From: Prinia subflava
Lineage: Eukaryota; Chordata; Aves; Passeriformes; Cisticolidae
NCBI RefSeq assembly: GCF_021018805.1
Contig: NC_086248.1
Span: 54,193,485 to 54,257,484 of the forward strand
Direction: 5' to 3'
Length of the DNA stretch: 64,000 nt
Part shown: positions 25,401-38,698 of the stretch, piece after piece
Layout of the letters: each line of letters opens with the position of its first letter
Numbering within the stretch: the first letter of the stretch is position 1
Program-made: the position numbers and the translations under genes
The notes under the pieces: model-generated
Database searches by the model: none
What the model saw: only the letters and a program-made list of their open reading frames with translations
Told to the model about the DNA's origin: nothing

Positions 25401-26037
25401 AAATGCTAAGTTTAGAATAGCTCATGTATATTTAGTGCCTGTCTTCCTGGAGGGAAAGAGTTTTCAAACCTGGCTGGCAAACACATGTAGTTACGGAAAG
25501 AAGAAGTGCAGCCCATTTAGCACTTGTATTTATTCTGAATTCAGTTATTAATGACAGATCTCTGAAAAACTGATATGCTGAGTGATTTGTACAACTACTG
25601 CCACATACTTGTAGTTTGCATCAGCTGGATGTGCATGGATTTTGTCAGCCCTACCTACATACTACAGCTGGATGTGCATGGAATTTGTAAGCCCTACCTA
25701 CATACTACAGTTGTTGAGGTTGCAACATTGTGCCATACTTCCTTCACTGCTGAGACTCTCCAGTGTAAAGGATATAAACTAGATTATTACCTGAAATTTG
25801 CGATGTCCATTCATAGAGATGAAAAAAGCCAACTCTTTTAATGTCCAAAGTCCATGTCCTATTATTTACATGCAGCCACCTAGCACCTTTCACTGTGTGA
25901 AGGATTTGCTTCTAACATTCACAAATAAGGAAATCTTTCCCATAAATGTTTTTAGAGTCCTCCTGAAGAATAAAAAGCCAGTGATCTCTAATCCTCATCT
26001 CTGACAACTGAAGTGATACTCTAATGTGCCTTTCCAG
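22437..26037 (+). other. LAMA2: LAMA2 intron 10
   Basis: This is a 3601-bp intron from GTATGG to TTTCCAG. It contains a 43-bp tandem duplication at 25622-25710. I recognise no transposon, RNA gene or alternative exon; the open frames on both strands (for example minus strand 23599-23865) show no family resemblance. Confidence 0.88.
25622..25710. repeat. Two-copy tandem duplication, 43-bp unit
   Basis: The unit beginning CAGCTGGATGTGCATGGA at 25622 recurs at 25665, 43 bp later. Over the 43 bp only two differences are visible (gatTTTGTCag versus gaATTTGTAag), and both copies end CCTACCTACATACTA. It lies about 330 bp before the next exon. It looks like a fairly recent local duplication. Confidence 0.95.
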
Positions 26038-26178
26038 GAACTTGTCGAAGGAGAAAACTGTGACCGCTGCAAACCAGGTTTCTTCAATCTTCAGCAAAAT
26101 AATCCTGAAGGCTGTGAGGAATGTTTCTGCTCTGGGAAAACAAACATCTGCAGACACTCTTCCTTTACCTACAGAAGT
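26038..26178 (+). CDS. LAMA2: LAMA2 exon (human exon 11): LEa4 end and first LEb half
   Basis: This exon has 47 codons, phase 0 at both ends, acceptor TTTCCAG and donor GTAAGA. It reads ELVEGENCDRCKPGFFNLQQ, then NNPEGCEECFCSGKTNICRH, then SSFTYRS. ENCDRCKPGFFNLQ closes the fourth LE repeat. CFCSG--N-C--S--TY is the N-terminal part of the split LE module into which the L4 domain is inserted, the usual arrangement in alpha chains. Six cysteines are present. The Asn-Pro-Glu-Gly of NNPEGC resembles alpha-1 more than the NWKGC I recall for human alpha-2, but the flanks are alpha-2. Confidence 0.96.
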
Positions 26179-27574
26179 GTAAGAAAAATCATACCATACC
26201 AGTAAATGCCATTGCTTCGTGGTTTTTGTGTTGTCACTAACCACTATCACTATGTTTTTTCTTATAAAATCATGCATGTTCCTTATGGGTCCCCTTCAAC
26301 TGGAACTATTAATAAAAGCTTTAAAATTTTATTATATTTTTCATTTATCTAGAAGAAAATGCTTGTAAGCTTTTTCTCTCTTCTTTGTGAGAAAGTTCTG
26401 AAATAGAACAATTAGAACAGTGAAAAGCACAAAAGAAGCTATAACAATAAAAAATGAAGCCATATGCAGAAACACAGTCCTGAAATGTGCATACATAACC
26501 ACTCCTGAGTTAAATGCACCATATCCATAGGGCAACCTCTTTTCCAGGTAATTATTAAATTTCTAGACTTGAAGTAATTAAGAATTTGGAAACAGTAAAT
26601 GTACAACACACAGTTTAAGTAAGAAAAAGGAATGCCTTGCAGGGGACATTTTGAATGCATTTCTTTTTTATGCTGCATTCCTAGGAAAGGATGTGAGAGG
26701 GAGATGAACCCACGGTTCTTATTGGTACTTTAGAAAAATGTCTTTAGCGTGCAAATATATTCTAAACTGTAAGTTAGTTCTCAAAGCTCAGACACTGATG
26801 CCACTGAAACGAATGTTTCCTACATATTCATGCCTGAAGATTGAGTCTGGGAGATGTGCTCCAGGTCTACTAGATCTTGATTTTGGCCATATTGTTATAC
26901 TGGAAGTCTTAAGTAACGTATGTCTAATGTTCTCATTTACATGCCAGCAGCTGGGAAATTTTCCATTCCATGGCTGAGTTCATTTATTGTTCTGCTTGTA
27001 TCCGGGCTCCAGAAGCCATCTTTGTATGAACAGTGTGCTCTTCTCTGATGATTCATTTCTAGTTATGGATTTCATAAATTCAAGTTCTGGTGCTTTCCTG
27101 CACCAAAAAATACAAAAATATAAAAAGTATATTTGGCCTTGTTGTAAGGTTTTAGAATTGAAAAATATTATAAATTATGCTGCCTACATCAATCCAAAAA
27201 TGTATACCCATTTGTCAGCTGATCTTCTGTACAATCTGTGACTGATATTATTTATTGAAAACTTGCGAAATATTTGTAGATATTCTTGCACATGTGTTTG
27301 CATGATGGAATTTCCTTCTTGCTCTGGACCATGAAACACAGAATGCAAATACTTGCAGTTATTTCAAACAGAGAAGTTACACATTCCCAGGCATACACAA
27401 TAAGAAATGCTTGCTGTTATTACTTTGTGTTTTCCTTGATACCCACACTGCTATTAAACCTGATCAGTTCTTTTAAAAAATGGAAGAATGAGACACTGTG
27501 ACTATCAAAGTGATTGATGTCTTGATTCTTATTGTAATGTAGGGGGTTATTTATTTATTTTCCTATCATTTTAG
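26179..27574 (+). other. LAMA2: LAMA2 intron 11
   Basis: This is a 1396-bp intron from GTAAGA to CATTTTAG. No repeat family or RNA gene was recognised. Several small open frames on both strands are non-coding by appearance. Confidence 0.9.
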
Positions 27575-27748
27575 ATAGAAGACATGAATGGTTGGTATCT
27601 GACTGACTTACCAGGTCTCATCACAGTTATCCCCTTGCAAAAGAGATTTGATGGGCATCAGCAACTTAGCATCAGCAACGTGGCTGCGCAAAAAGTACTG
27701 CCACAGATCTACTATTGGAGTGCACCCAGTTCCTATTTGGGCAACCAA
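27575..27748 (+). CDS. LAMA2: LAMA2 exon (human exon 12): start of first L4 domain
   Basis: This exon has 58 codons, phase 0 at both ends, acceptor ATTTTAG and donor GTAAGT. It reads IEDMNGWYLTDLPGLITVIP, then LQKRFDGHQQLSISNVAAQK, then VLPQIYYWSAPSSYLGNQ. M-GWYLTDLPG, QQ-SISN and YYWSAP--YLGN are conserved marks of the laminin IV (L4/LamB) globular domain of alpha-2. It has no cysteine, as expected for this beta-sandwich module. The middle (ITVIPLQKRFDGH) differs from the mammalian segment I remember (RVAPQQDDLDSP), a variable surface stretch. The continuation (human LPAVGGQL...) is not found downstream in the window. Confidence 0.97.
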
Positions 27749-30700
27749 GTAAGTGCAGGTGGTACTTGCCTAAACACTAATTTCATTTATTGAGAAAAAA
27801 GGTAAGGCTTTGAAGGGGAGTGGAACTGATAGAGGATAAAAATTGCAAGACCAGAAAAATTGCAAGCAGAAAGAAATCACCTGTGTGGAGTATGCCTGTG
27901 AGGCAAAAAGTTAGGTCGACAAAATTAACTAAGTATCTTCACCCTTGAGCCCTCCTTGGTGTCCCTGCTTTCAGGTGTTTAGAGAAGTCCAGCTAGTTCA
28001 CAACATTGGTTTTTGAATGAACTAGCTGGTGTGTGGTTCAGCTTGGGCTGTTCTCTTCCCACCTTGTCCTCTGCTTTGAAAACCAGTTCCCTCCCCTGCT
28101 TTTCAGAGATGCAGGTTGTGTATCAGATGTTGTGGGGGTGTATTGCAAAACTTTTGTCAGAAAACTTGTGTGTAAGGAGTTCTCTGCCCTGAAACTCAGA
28201 AAATGCTGTTGTGAGCTTTGTGGCAGCTCTAATGCATGTATTTAAGTCTGCAGGTATCTAAGCATGCATGTACACACATATTCACACCCCACAAGTTAAT
28301 ACCAAATGCAAAATACTTTCATGTAAATCTTTTTTTTTCCAGAGAGTAGAATTAAAGACTGAGTCTTAAATGTGAAGAAAGCTTAACAGATTTCAATTTC
28401 CTGTAACCTTTATTATGCTAAAACTAATCAGGAATGGTAACGCTGATGTATTTGAGCCCATTTTCCTCTGTAATCTCTTCAGGCTAGTCAACCTTTTATT
28501 TATTTATTTCTTCCTGTTGGCTGAAAATCAACATGACATAAGGTAAGTGAGCACATTGAAGCTAAATAGCATCATTCCGAAGAATTGGGCAACCTGTTCA
28601 TGGCCTATAAATTGTTAAAGAGAGTCAGGCTCGCTTAGCTGGGCAAGGGGGAGTTTCTTTTGTAGTATTGCATGTCTGGTGAACTTACCCTGAAATATGA
28701 ACTGATACTTCTACTGACAGAATTTCATCCTGCTTCTAGTCAGTAAGCGAAATAATCGTAGGAATATGCACACATTATTTGAGTGTGGAAGATATTTTTT
28801 CAGTGTAATTTGGAGGTCCTTTGTGGTTACTGTCAGATATCGCTGTATGAATGAAGCAATTTGCCTTAATAACTGAGCCATATAAATTTTTGATACTACA
28901 ATAACACTGAAAGCACTCAAATTACCACAGTACATCTTAACTGTCATGTTGCATCACGTAAACTGTAGTCGTAATGATATGCCTAGGCCAGATGATTTAT
29001 GCTATGGAAAGGGAAATGGAAATAGAATATTGAGAGTCCTTATTTGTAAACTCAATAAAGCATTTCTCTAAATAGCTGAAACTGAATAAAACCAAATAGC
29101 TGAATCTAGATAAAAACATCCTTTCTTTAGAATAACTGCTAGCTATAGAATAATTGGTATGTCAAAGCATGCAAACTCTTTAAGAATTTTTGTCTTAAGA
29201 AACACAGAAAAAAGTTGAGGAAATCTTTTATCGAGATGTACACTTCTTTTGTAATTTATAAATCTTGTGTCACAGAAACCTGCCTCTCCTTTATATTGCT
29301 AAAATTATTGCTCTTAAATAATATTCCGCAAAATAAAATTGAATAAAGAGAGGAAGTAACTCTTCTGCATTTCCTTGTTGTCAAATAATAGCTTGAAAAC
29401 CTTTTATCAAATAATTCTTTTAGTATGAAGTTGGCATGTCCTGCGTGTGCCTCCACAGTGTTGATAGACATATGTGTGCTATCTGCTTGTTTTGCATCCA
29501 TCTTCATCTTTCTTTTGGAGGAAAAAACATTATAAATAGGATGCCCCTGTGCAACCTTTGGCTTTTTCTTTTTCATCTAATTCTGGGTGACACTAGGCTG
29601 TGTGATACTGGTCTTTTACTGTGTCTCAAAGGAAACATTCTCAATAACAAGAGGCTGTAGATGGTACAGGATTCTTGTTTATGTCAGAGTAGGACAAAAA
29701 TGTGAGCAAATTACTTTAACATTACTATGCCCTTTTAGTCTTCTAAATATATGTGCTGCTACCAGAACTTAAATTTTGTTGTATAAATTCAGGTAATTTT
29801 TAAGAAATCCATGTAATATGCATTTGAACTGAAAAACTGAACAATGTTTTTGATGCAGAATACATTTGGGAATAATCTGGAGTAAATTAATTTCTAGAAA
29901 TAAAATACCTACTGGATAATTTGAGAGAACAGATTTAAAATGGCTAATATTAAGGTTTTAGTAGGTATCAAAGCAGTTTATATTCTTGCCTGCCTACCTT
30001 CTCATAGCCTACTGAACTAAGGATTGCAGCAATCATGAGGACTTGTGCTGTGTTTGTCCTTCTAGTATCTGAAAAATTGCATTATTCTAGAAACTATAAT
30101 TACATTTTACATATTTGTAAATCCTATTTTCTTTTAGTTAGCAGTTTCTTAATTTGTTGTGACAATGGATCTGTAAGTTTCCTTTAAACATGTCCATGCT
30201 AAAATATTTTATGAATTTGTCTGTAAGTGTTATGGGTTATAGTATGATAATAAAGTTAAAAGTAAATTAAAAAGTAGATACCCAACTCAGCAGGATAATG
30301 TGAAATGCTTGTTTCTTTAAAGTCAGTGCAGAAGGGTGTGCAGTAATTTGGAAGTCTAACATTACCTATATACTCTTCCTCTTTTATGCCTCATCAAAAA
30401 GCAATTTGATAATTTGTATGATGAGTAGAAGCTTGTTATAAATAGACAAAAGTAAACATGATATTCAACATGTCTAAACATATGACATCCCTCCTCACCC
30501 CTCCATGACACAAAAAGGAGAGGTGGCTGAGGCCATTTGGAATTCTGTGAGGGAACTTCCATCTTTGAGTACATGCTTTATTTTTTTTCTACAGCTGCGA
30601 GTTTTATCTTCCTTTCTCTGCCAAGGGCCAGCTTTAATGGTGGTGAAGGTGGAGATTTATCTTGCCTTTCTCAGATGATTAAGGAACTGCCTTTGGTCAG

Positions 30701-33700
30701 CAGTTGCAGGTTAATTCAGTCCTTAGATGGAGTTCATCTTAGAATTCAAATCTCTGGACATAGGTCTCAACATGCAGCACATAATACATCCCCTGCCACT
30801 CTTCCATCTGGGTTTTAAGCACACACTAATGCTGCCATTACTCAAACTGCAAACAACATGATGGAAACCCTAAACCCCTTTTTCTCCAAACCACTATATG
30901 CATACTGACAGACTTGAATTGAGATGTTCCTTGAATCCAACCCTGTTTTACAGGAATCATTTAAATTAGTTGTACAGCATGATCCCATTCACTGTAAGTA
31001 AGGTTAATGTAAGCTGATCCTTCACAAAGTCAAAGCATGGTGAAAATGAAAGTAAAAGATGTTTGAATGTTAACCTTTGTTATCTCTTGGAAAAAATCTT
31101 GGACATCATGTTTGTCAACTCCATAGACCTAAAGCAGCCATATGATAGATATTGTTCTTTATCTGGCTTCTAAATAAAATCAAGACAGCAGCTGAATATT
31201 TTATGTATAGGCTGTGAATACAGAACAGAAAGGGACTTTTTGACCCTGTTCCTTCATTTATTTTCCTGTTATGTTATAATTAGCTATTTGCTAATAACTT
31301 ATTTGCTGACTTCACTAAGTCATTGTTTCTTTGAGTCCAGAAATGAAGACATTGTAATAAGCCTGTAGTCAATTCATACAAATTTTAAAAATCTGTCAGT
31401 CTTTTAAAAGTACTTCACTTGTGGAAAACTAGATTGGGATAGAATGAGCAGTTTGTTTTGTGACGTATTATCTGTTGCAGACTGCCGAGAATACCTCATA
31501 GGATTAAAAATTGAATTATAAAATAATCATAAACTAGGTCCTCATGGCTTTTATGTTTATTTCCTTCCATTTGTTTTCATTTCTTAAGCAATTCTGATAC
31601 AAAAGGCAGAATAATGCAAGCAAATTGCAGTCTATGGCTCCCAGTGGGGAAAGGATGGAGTTGAGACCCAAAACATAAAGAAGCATAAATAATACAATAA
31701 TCAGCTGGAACTGAAGTGCTGGGATCAATTTCCCTGAGTTATGAATGCATCTAAACCCAGAAAGCTTCATCTAGCATTGTCACGGTTTCAGATCTCAAGA
31801 TTTTCTTGTTCATAGGACATGATGGAGTTAAACAGACCCACAACTCCTTTACTTTTAGTGCATGCCTCGAAAAGAAAAGCAATCTAACATAATACCTTTT
31901 GATATAAATGGATGAAATACAAGTTAAATTTTAGTTAGAAGCTACTATTTTTACCTTCAGTTGGTTTTGAAATTTTTTAGCCTAATGAAAGTAATCTAGC
32001 CTACAGAATTCCAGCACTCAGCTGTGTCAGATTCAGCCAATCTACTGTTTTTTTTAAACATGTCTGTATTGCTTCTTTGTCAGAGAAGCAAAGTAGTGCA
32101 GCTTAGGTGGGCTGGAGTGATCTCCATTTGTGCACCTTTTTAAGAAAACCCTTTCTTTCATCTGGTTGTATGGACAGTTTAGGCCATCAGTAGAAGATTT
32201 TGTTCCCTAGTGAATATGGGTTGTCCAAATTTAAGCAGGACACCCTTTAGTAACCTGATGGTAGAGCTGAAGTATCTGCTCACTGTGTGATGGTGAGGCC
32301 GGTACTTTACGATGAATTTTCTTTTTTATACCCTCTGCGCATGAAAGTGTCAGCACCAGATTTGAATGTGTAGCAAAACACATCTCCAAGCTTGCAACAA
32401 CTGGGAACAATTGGAATGTGATCCTCAAGTGTAAGGCATAACATAAGAAAACCAATTTTGTAGGGACATTTAATGATTCTAATATGCTGTAAGTATGAGT
32501 AGTATGAAATAGTTGGGTTATATGCATTTATCCATATTTATAAATGAAACAGTAATAGGAATCAGCAGTACATAGTATGTAAGAAATGTCCTTCAATACC
32601 CCTGAAGTTAGTCACATTTGCTGCAAATTTCAGGATTTTTTTAAAATATTCAGCAGCCAACTCATGACAGAAAATTCAAATTATTCCGTTAAACCTGAAG
32701 AAAAATAAATTATGTAAAGACAGCTACTTCAGTATCTTTTGTCTTTCATATTGGAATGAATTCTTTTAAGAAAAAGATGGTTCAGTTTATTGATATGTTT
32801 TTCATTTTATAACAAGTAACATTAAACTGATCTAAATAATGCTGTTTTATTTTTAATTTTAAATCTAAACTGGCCTGACTGAAACCAAGTCGCCATGGTA
32901 ATCAGACTCAGTCAGCAGTATGAAGTTGTCTTCAATTTATACCGAGTGTAACATTTATTTTATTAGTACTTATTTCAATATAGCTTCTAAAAATTGAGAT
33001 AATAGGCAGCATCAGATATGGAAAAGATGAGACAAAGAGAGCAGACATCCAAGGGAAGCACAAAACGTTTTAAGGATTTGAACCACATCTGACTGTTGCT
33101 TCCTTGAAGATTACTTAATTTGTATTTCACAATTTAGATTCTTTATTTTTCTTGAAATATTCTTTCATCTTGGCACCATGAAATGGACAGGGTAGATGTC
33201 TACATTCTTTCACAGATGTGGTTTGCCAAATTTGGCTTGATCGCCAGTAAAAAAGTGCAACAATATTAGTACTGTCCTACTTGGCTCAGCTACCCATGAC
33301 TGTAAAGAACCACCAAGAGATAAATAAATTTTGCACACTTTGTTCCTCATTAATGCTTTTAATGATGCTTGGGTAGCCAGTTGGGATGGTTCAAGTACAG
33401 CCATTATTGTGATTACAAGGAAACTAAGGATGCCCAGTAGACTGTTACGGCCTTGGAAATGGGTTGAAAGAGGGCTCAGACTCTGCCTAGCTGAGTCCAC
33501 TGACTGCAGTATTTCATGTATCCCATGTTACATTTAATTTCTTAGTGCTAAAATCATCTTTCACTACCCTAGATAAAAGAGGAAATTTACTGTTGGTGAA
33601 ATTATTTCATAAATCTCAAGTGTCCTTTGTGTTACCTGCTTACCCAAGTCTGCCTTGAAGGCAAGGGTTTCAATCAGTAGAGACAGTTGAAAAATGAAGA

Positions 33701-34449
33701 AACAAGCAAAATAAGGCAGTTTCACAAAAGAAGGGAAGTGAATGCTAGAGAGAGAACACTGAAGGGTGATAGGAAATAATGAAGAAGGAAGTAAATTGGA
33801 GAAATATGCTTTCCAGCTTGCAAAGTCTTGCTCTTTGATTTCTTTGATCCCAAATACTAAAATAAGGAAGGATCTAAAAAAGCAAAGGAAAAAGAAAAAA
33901 AGGCTATGACTTGAGAAGAATTTATGTATCTGGTGGTTTGTATGTACTGAGGGCTAATCACCATGCAAAGATACAAGGTGATGATGATTCCCAAGCTAGA
34001 GATAGCTAAATTGAATAGTGGTTGCTCCGTGACTGCAAAGGAAAACTGAAATTTATGAAAGGGAGGATACATAGGGGGTTTGTTCTTCTTATATTTCATT
34101 CCTCTTATATACATTCCTCTGCATGCTAAATACTTCATCAGCAAATAAGTGTTTGCTTTGAAAACTGTATTTAGAGTTCCTTGCTCATCACAGGGTACCT
34201 GTAAGTAAAGTGTTTAATCAAGTTTTACTTAGATTAATCAGAGGAAATTTATAGTCCAAACATCTAGTTCATATTGGGTTACACAGGAATGTGATGAAGG
34301 AATTTATGCCCATCACTGAAATGGTATACTTGAGAACTACTGGAAAGTCATTCTCAAAATATTGAGAGCCATAAAGAGGCAGTTTTATGTTTAGTTTCTA
34401 GATTTCCCTTTATGAATAAATAAACTGCAATTTCTGTTTGATTTACCTG

Positions 34450-34461
34450 CCCCCCCCCCCC
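34450..34461. repeat. Poly(C) tract, 12 nt
   Basis: A run of 12 C in an AT-rich intron, flanked by 'ttacctg' and 'aatttactt'. On the minus strand it is a G12 run. No other feature is attached. Confidence 0.9.
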
Positions 34462-37400
34462 AATTTACTTCAAATTTAAATGATTTATAAAATCTTGAAA
34501 TAGAATGTAATTGAAATTGTTGAGTTTATATAACTCATTAGTAACACTGCATGATGCCGCTGAGCTTTAGTTTTGTAATTTTGTGGTGTTCAGTTTTGCT
34601 TTCCACATCAAAAAGGGCATCAGGGCAGAAATACTGAGAATTTCTGATGGTGGGCAAGGGAAATAACCTTTAGCACAAACCATTTGTTGTATTTTCAATC
34701 TGTGATATATTGTTTTCAAAGTCTGATGTGCTCAGTAGCATCTGACAATCTCAAGATTGTCCTTATATGCACCTTCTCTTCTCTACAAGATGGATAAATT
34801 ATGTTGTTTCCATTTTATATATAGAAATTAGCCCTGCTGTTCTACGTGTGAACTTAGAAACTAAATTTTGGTGCCTAAACTTGATTGACACACTACCTTG
34901 CGTCATTAAGAAATTTTAAAACCAAACAGGTGTAGCACAGGTGCCCAAATCCAAGTGCTAATCACCCGTGTACACATGCAATTAGGAAGTCTCTGTGTGT
35001 GGATTTATGGGATTCATATTTTATTGTATGGCTGTTATGGGAATTTTTAATCAATTGACAGATCTGGGAGACCTAATCCGACTAACTTTGTTAGCAGCAT
35101 TTTACCTCTGTTGTCATTAAGAAAAAGGTTGTGTGTTTGTCAAACAAAACACTGGCAGGAGTTGCTGATTTTTAAAACACAAAGCAGCTTTACTAACCAG
35201 AGTACAGAAGATGTAAAGGTGGTATAAATGGTTGAAAATTATACAAATTCAATTAAGACATCATTAGTGAAAGAAAACCCAAACTGATATTCAAAGTGTA
35301 CACAAAGTAATACTTTTAAAATTTATTTTGTGATAGTTTATGGGAAACATTAATCATTGTGGCTGTGATAAACAGCCAAGGAATTGAATAGTGAAATGTT
35401 AACCAGAACTGACAAGTAAGTAGCATTATAGTGATCAGAAGCTTGAATTATTTGCTTAGTTTTAGCTTGTGTTTTCATAGAGTCTTCATTCTAAGCATAT
35501 TAATAATGAGTATCATGCTGTGATCTAATATCTGAACAGAGCATGAAGGATCCTTTAAAAACTGTAGATCTTGTGTCTCATGTACACTCTTGCATGTCTG
35601 ATCTACCCTGACTGCTCTGAATGGACTCATTCTGCTTTGTTAAATCTGTAGAAGGCAAAATGAGACCCATTACTTAACATTCCTAGTAAGTTTGCATACT
35701 GTAAGATGATCTTTAATCAAAGAGAATGATGGTGGAAGAGATTTTATTTTCCAGAGAGAGACCTTACCTTAATACAATTCCAAAACTGGGAATTCTAAAT
35801 ATTCAGTAAGTTTTTATAAGTATGGATTACCATAAGAATGAATTTGTATTTTTCTTCTTGCACCTAGATACAAAAGGGTTAAGACCTCAATATTTGGCAT
35901 ATGGGAGGTATAATCATGTGCTAGAACCCTAATCTGAACCGCAATGAATTATTAAACAAGTGGTTTGTTGGATAATGGAATATTACCTGCAAAGCAGTTC
36001 TGTCTCCTAGAGGCACATCCCCAGCTAACTGAATTGAGCCAATTAGGCTGACTGTCTCTTCAATGTGTTGTGACCTATCAATGGTAATAGCTTATTGTGA
36101 TGATAAATGAACCCATCTCTCAAACTGAAGCCTGAGTACACACTTGAGCAGTTTCCCTGAATCATAGGGGCATTACCTATCAACTTCAGATTGACAGCAG
36201 TGACAGCAGGAGAGCAGATGCATGCATGAGTAGAGACAGATGATTGTTTTACCCAAATGAATGGATTTGGACTTACTTTTGGTGAGGTTGTTTTGTGGTT
36301 TTCTAGGGTTTTTTAATGGGCCTGCCTTAATATTCCATATTTTGCTAGAATGTTTCTGACAATACATGCAGTACCACCCCTGTCTCCTGAGATGGCTGGA
36401 TGAATTTGTGATTGGTATCAACATTCCTTTTCAGTTTCACAAGCACTTTGTGTTGTGATACAGGTTAATCCTTTTTTTTTTCTGATTGAAGAGTGTGATG
36501 TATGTTTGGCCCTCTTAGCTCTATCACTTTATTTTCCAGAGCTAACTTCCTCCAAAAAATGGGTAAGATAGAAGAACTGTAACATTATCAATATTTTTCA
36601 TTATTTTATTACAAGTTTTTGAAGCTATAAGTATCAAATATCATGAGATGCTTGACACTTCTGGATCAATTCCTTGGCTAGTTGAATTCTTTTTAGAGAC
36701 AGGAAAAATTTTCACAGTGAAAGCAGTCATTTCAACAACTTTCTGTGTCAGTTTTCTTGTAGGCTTTTTTGTTATGTTGAGGATTTCAAGTGTGTTTTAT
36801 TAATTAAAAGTAACAGTGACACAGATACATCCCTTTGGTTTAATATCCTAAAAGATGATTTTGGTTATGACTCAGTTTTTAAAATGAAATTGCAGAAGAG
36901 ATATGGGTTTGTATATTCCTGAACCTGGTCTGATTATCCATAAGATAGCTCCAGTGTGCTCTGAAGGTGTGTCCTGGAGTGAATAGTCCTTTAAATGAAA
37001 GACTTTAGGCATGCAATTAGCCAGTCAGTACAGCAATCCTCTCCATAGCCATGCATCTCTTCAAGCTTTCCTGACAAGTGTCCTGCTGAGCTCTCCCTCA
37101 CTGCAGCACATACTTGACCATGCAGTTACTGAGGCAAAAGTTAACACAAATGTAAGTTTGCTTTGCCATGAACTAGGTAGCATTTTTGCAGAAATATTGA
37201 TGGATATAAATACGGTGAATAGTAATCCGTAGTTTTCCATCAATATTGTATCTTCTGTGCTCCAGAAAAGCTGTAACACAGTATTTCATTTACTTTGAAG
37301 TTATTTGAAGCTCAGATGATCAAAGTCTGTCATATTAGAGAAGAGCTTTTTCTTCTTACATATTTTAAATTAAATGCAACAATACAGAGTTGTAAGTATA

Positions 37401-38327
37401 TCTAGTAATTGTAAGTTTGCCAGGTTTTTTAAAAAAACAGATTGAAAAGTTTAAAAAGTGAAATGAATAAGGAAATAATAGATCAGTATTCTGTTTTGAT
37501 TAGGTATAGAAAGAATATTTCCCAGCTTAATAAACCTAAGCAGCTGAAAGTAATAAAACTGGTGGACCAAAGCCGCATTTTTTAACTTAGTAAGTAGATT
37601 TGTAACAACAGATGCCTTTAAAGCTAATCAAATAAATAGGTACATTGTTTGGTCAGCTGTGTCTTATTACTTAAATGTGTGAGCCAATTCTGTTTAGTCT
37701 GCTGTGATGAAAAGTTCTCTTTGAGAAAGGACTTTCTACAGTTTTTTTGCCAAGTTTCATCTTCCGTCCTATGCAGCCCAGTAAGTTTTTCTTCTCTTTC
37801 ATAGATGATGTATTAGCTTAGTTAGGTAGATGCACAAAAGTCCAGTTTTGTCACTGTTCTGTGTCTTTGTTTTATATCAAATAGGTGATAAGTATACCTA
37901 TACATTTGAATAAAATATCACTTTATACATGCATCTCATCTGTTGAACAAAAATATGAATGTGTAACACCAAGAATGAAAGAGAATAAAAATTGCCACAT
38001 GAAATTAAAAAATACAGAAAATTATATAGAGAAATGATCAGGGCAACTTTTCTCAAAGAGCTTTAAAGCTTTTATGTTTTTAAAGCTAGCTGACAATGAT
38101 TCATCAAAATACTGCTTTGGCTTTCTTCAGGAAACATTCTCAAATTTTCCATTAGAAACATCACAGAGAGATACTTTGCTTCTTAATTTGGAAAGTGTGA
38201 TCCTCTTTGGCATTGATGGAGTTGGCTGAGTAACTGCAGTGTGCCTTTGAGGATGTCACTGCAATTTTCTTCATTTCCGAAGAGAAACTTGCAGTAGTAA
38301 AAAAGTTCTAACATTTGGTAACACATT

Positions 38328-38698
38328 GGGGTTGTTTATCCTAGAGAAAAATTGCTCAGGGGGACTTTTCAGCTCTCTGTAACTATATTAAAGGAGAATG
38401 TAAACAGGTGGCCAAGGGTCTTTTCTCCCAGGTAACAAGCAACAGGACAAGAGGAAAGAGCATCAAGTTGTGCCAAAGGAGTTGTAGATTAGATATTAGG
38501 AAATATTTATTCACTGAAAGAGTGATCTAGTTTTGGAACAAACTGCCGAAGGACACAGTGGAATCACCATCCTTGGAAATGTTCAAAAATGTGTAGATGG
38601 GGTGATCAGAGACATGGTTTAGCAGTGGCCCTGGCAGCATTACATTGATGAACGATCTTCATCACAGAGGTCTTTTCAAACCTTAATGATTCTAGGAT
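38328..38698 (+). mobile_element. CR1 LINE 3' end, plus strand
   Basis: The segment reads in CR1 order: 'ttgctcagggggacttttca', 'caggtggccaagggtc', 'caacaggacaagagg', 'aaagagcatcaagttgtgcc', 'gattagatattaggaaatat', then 'aatcaccatccttggaaatg', and ends 'ccttaatgattctagg', the degenerate terminal repeat. About 370 bp is preserved. It is 5'-truncated and in the sense direction of LAMA2. Confidence 0.9.

Larger units (their letters stand above)
5666..27748 (+). other. LAMA2: LAMA2 gene, internal part (8 exons), open at both ends
   Basis: Eight exons splice into one open frame of 381 codons. The product is the alpha-2 chain of laminin-211/221, secreted into basement membranes around muscle, Schwann cells and brain vessels, where its N-terminal half takes part in polymerising the laminin sheet. 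LAMA2 rather than LAMA1 is chosen on paralogue-specific residues: ACPLDP after the CIC motif, CNCHGKTEECYYD (LAMA1 has CHNKAKDCYYD), GYTGYPEC (LAMA1 GYRGFPNC), and GWYLTDLPG followed by YYWSAP (LAMA1 GWLVTDL and YYWAAP). These comparisons are from memory. All internal junctions are AG/GT and phases match across every intron. Introns seen in full are 2101, 2169, 1691, 1681, 8301, 3601 and 1396 bp. The start codon, signal peptide, promoter, coiled coil and C-terminal LG domains are all outside the window. Confidence 0.95.

Noticed and set aside
37011..37232. Open frame of 73 codons containing a donor-like 'aatgtaagt' at about 37149
   Set aside because: It was considered as a hidden exon, but there is no convincing acceptor in phase, no laminin or other family similarity, and the L4 continuation is not encoded.
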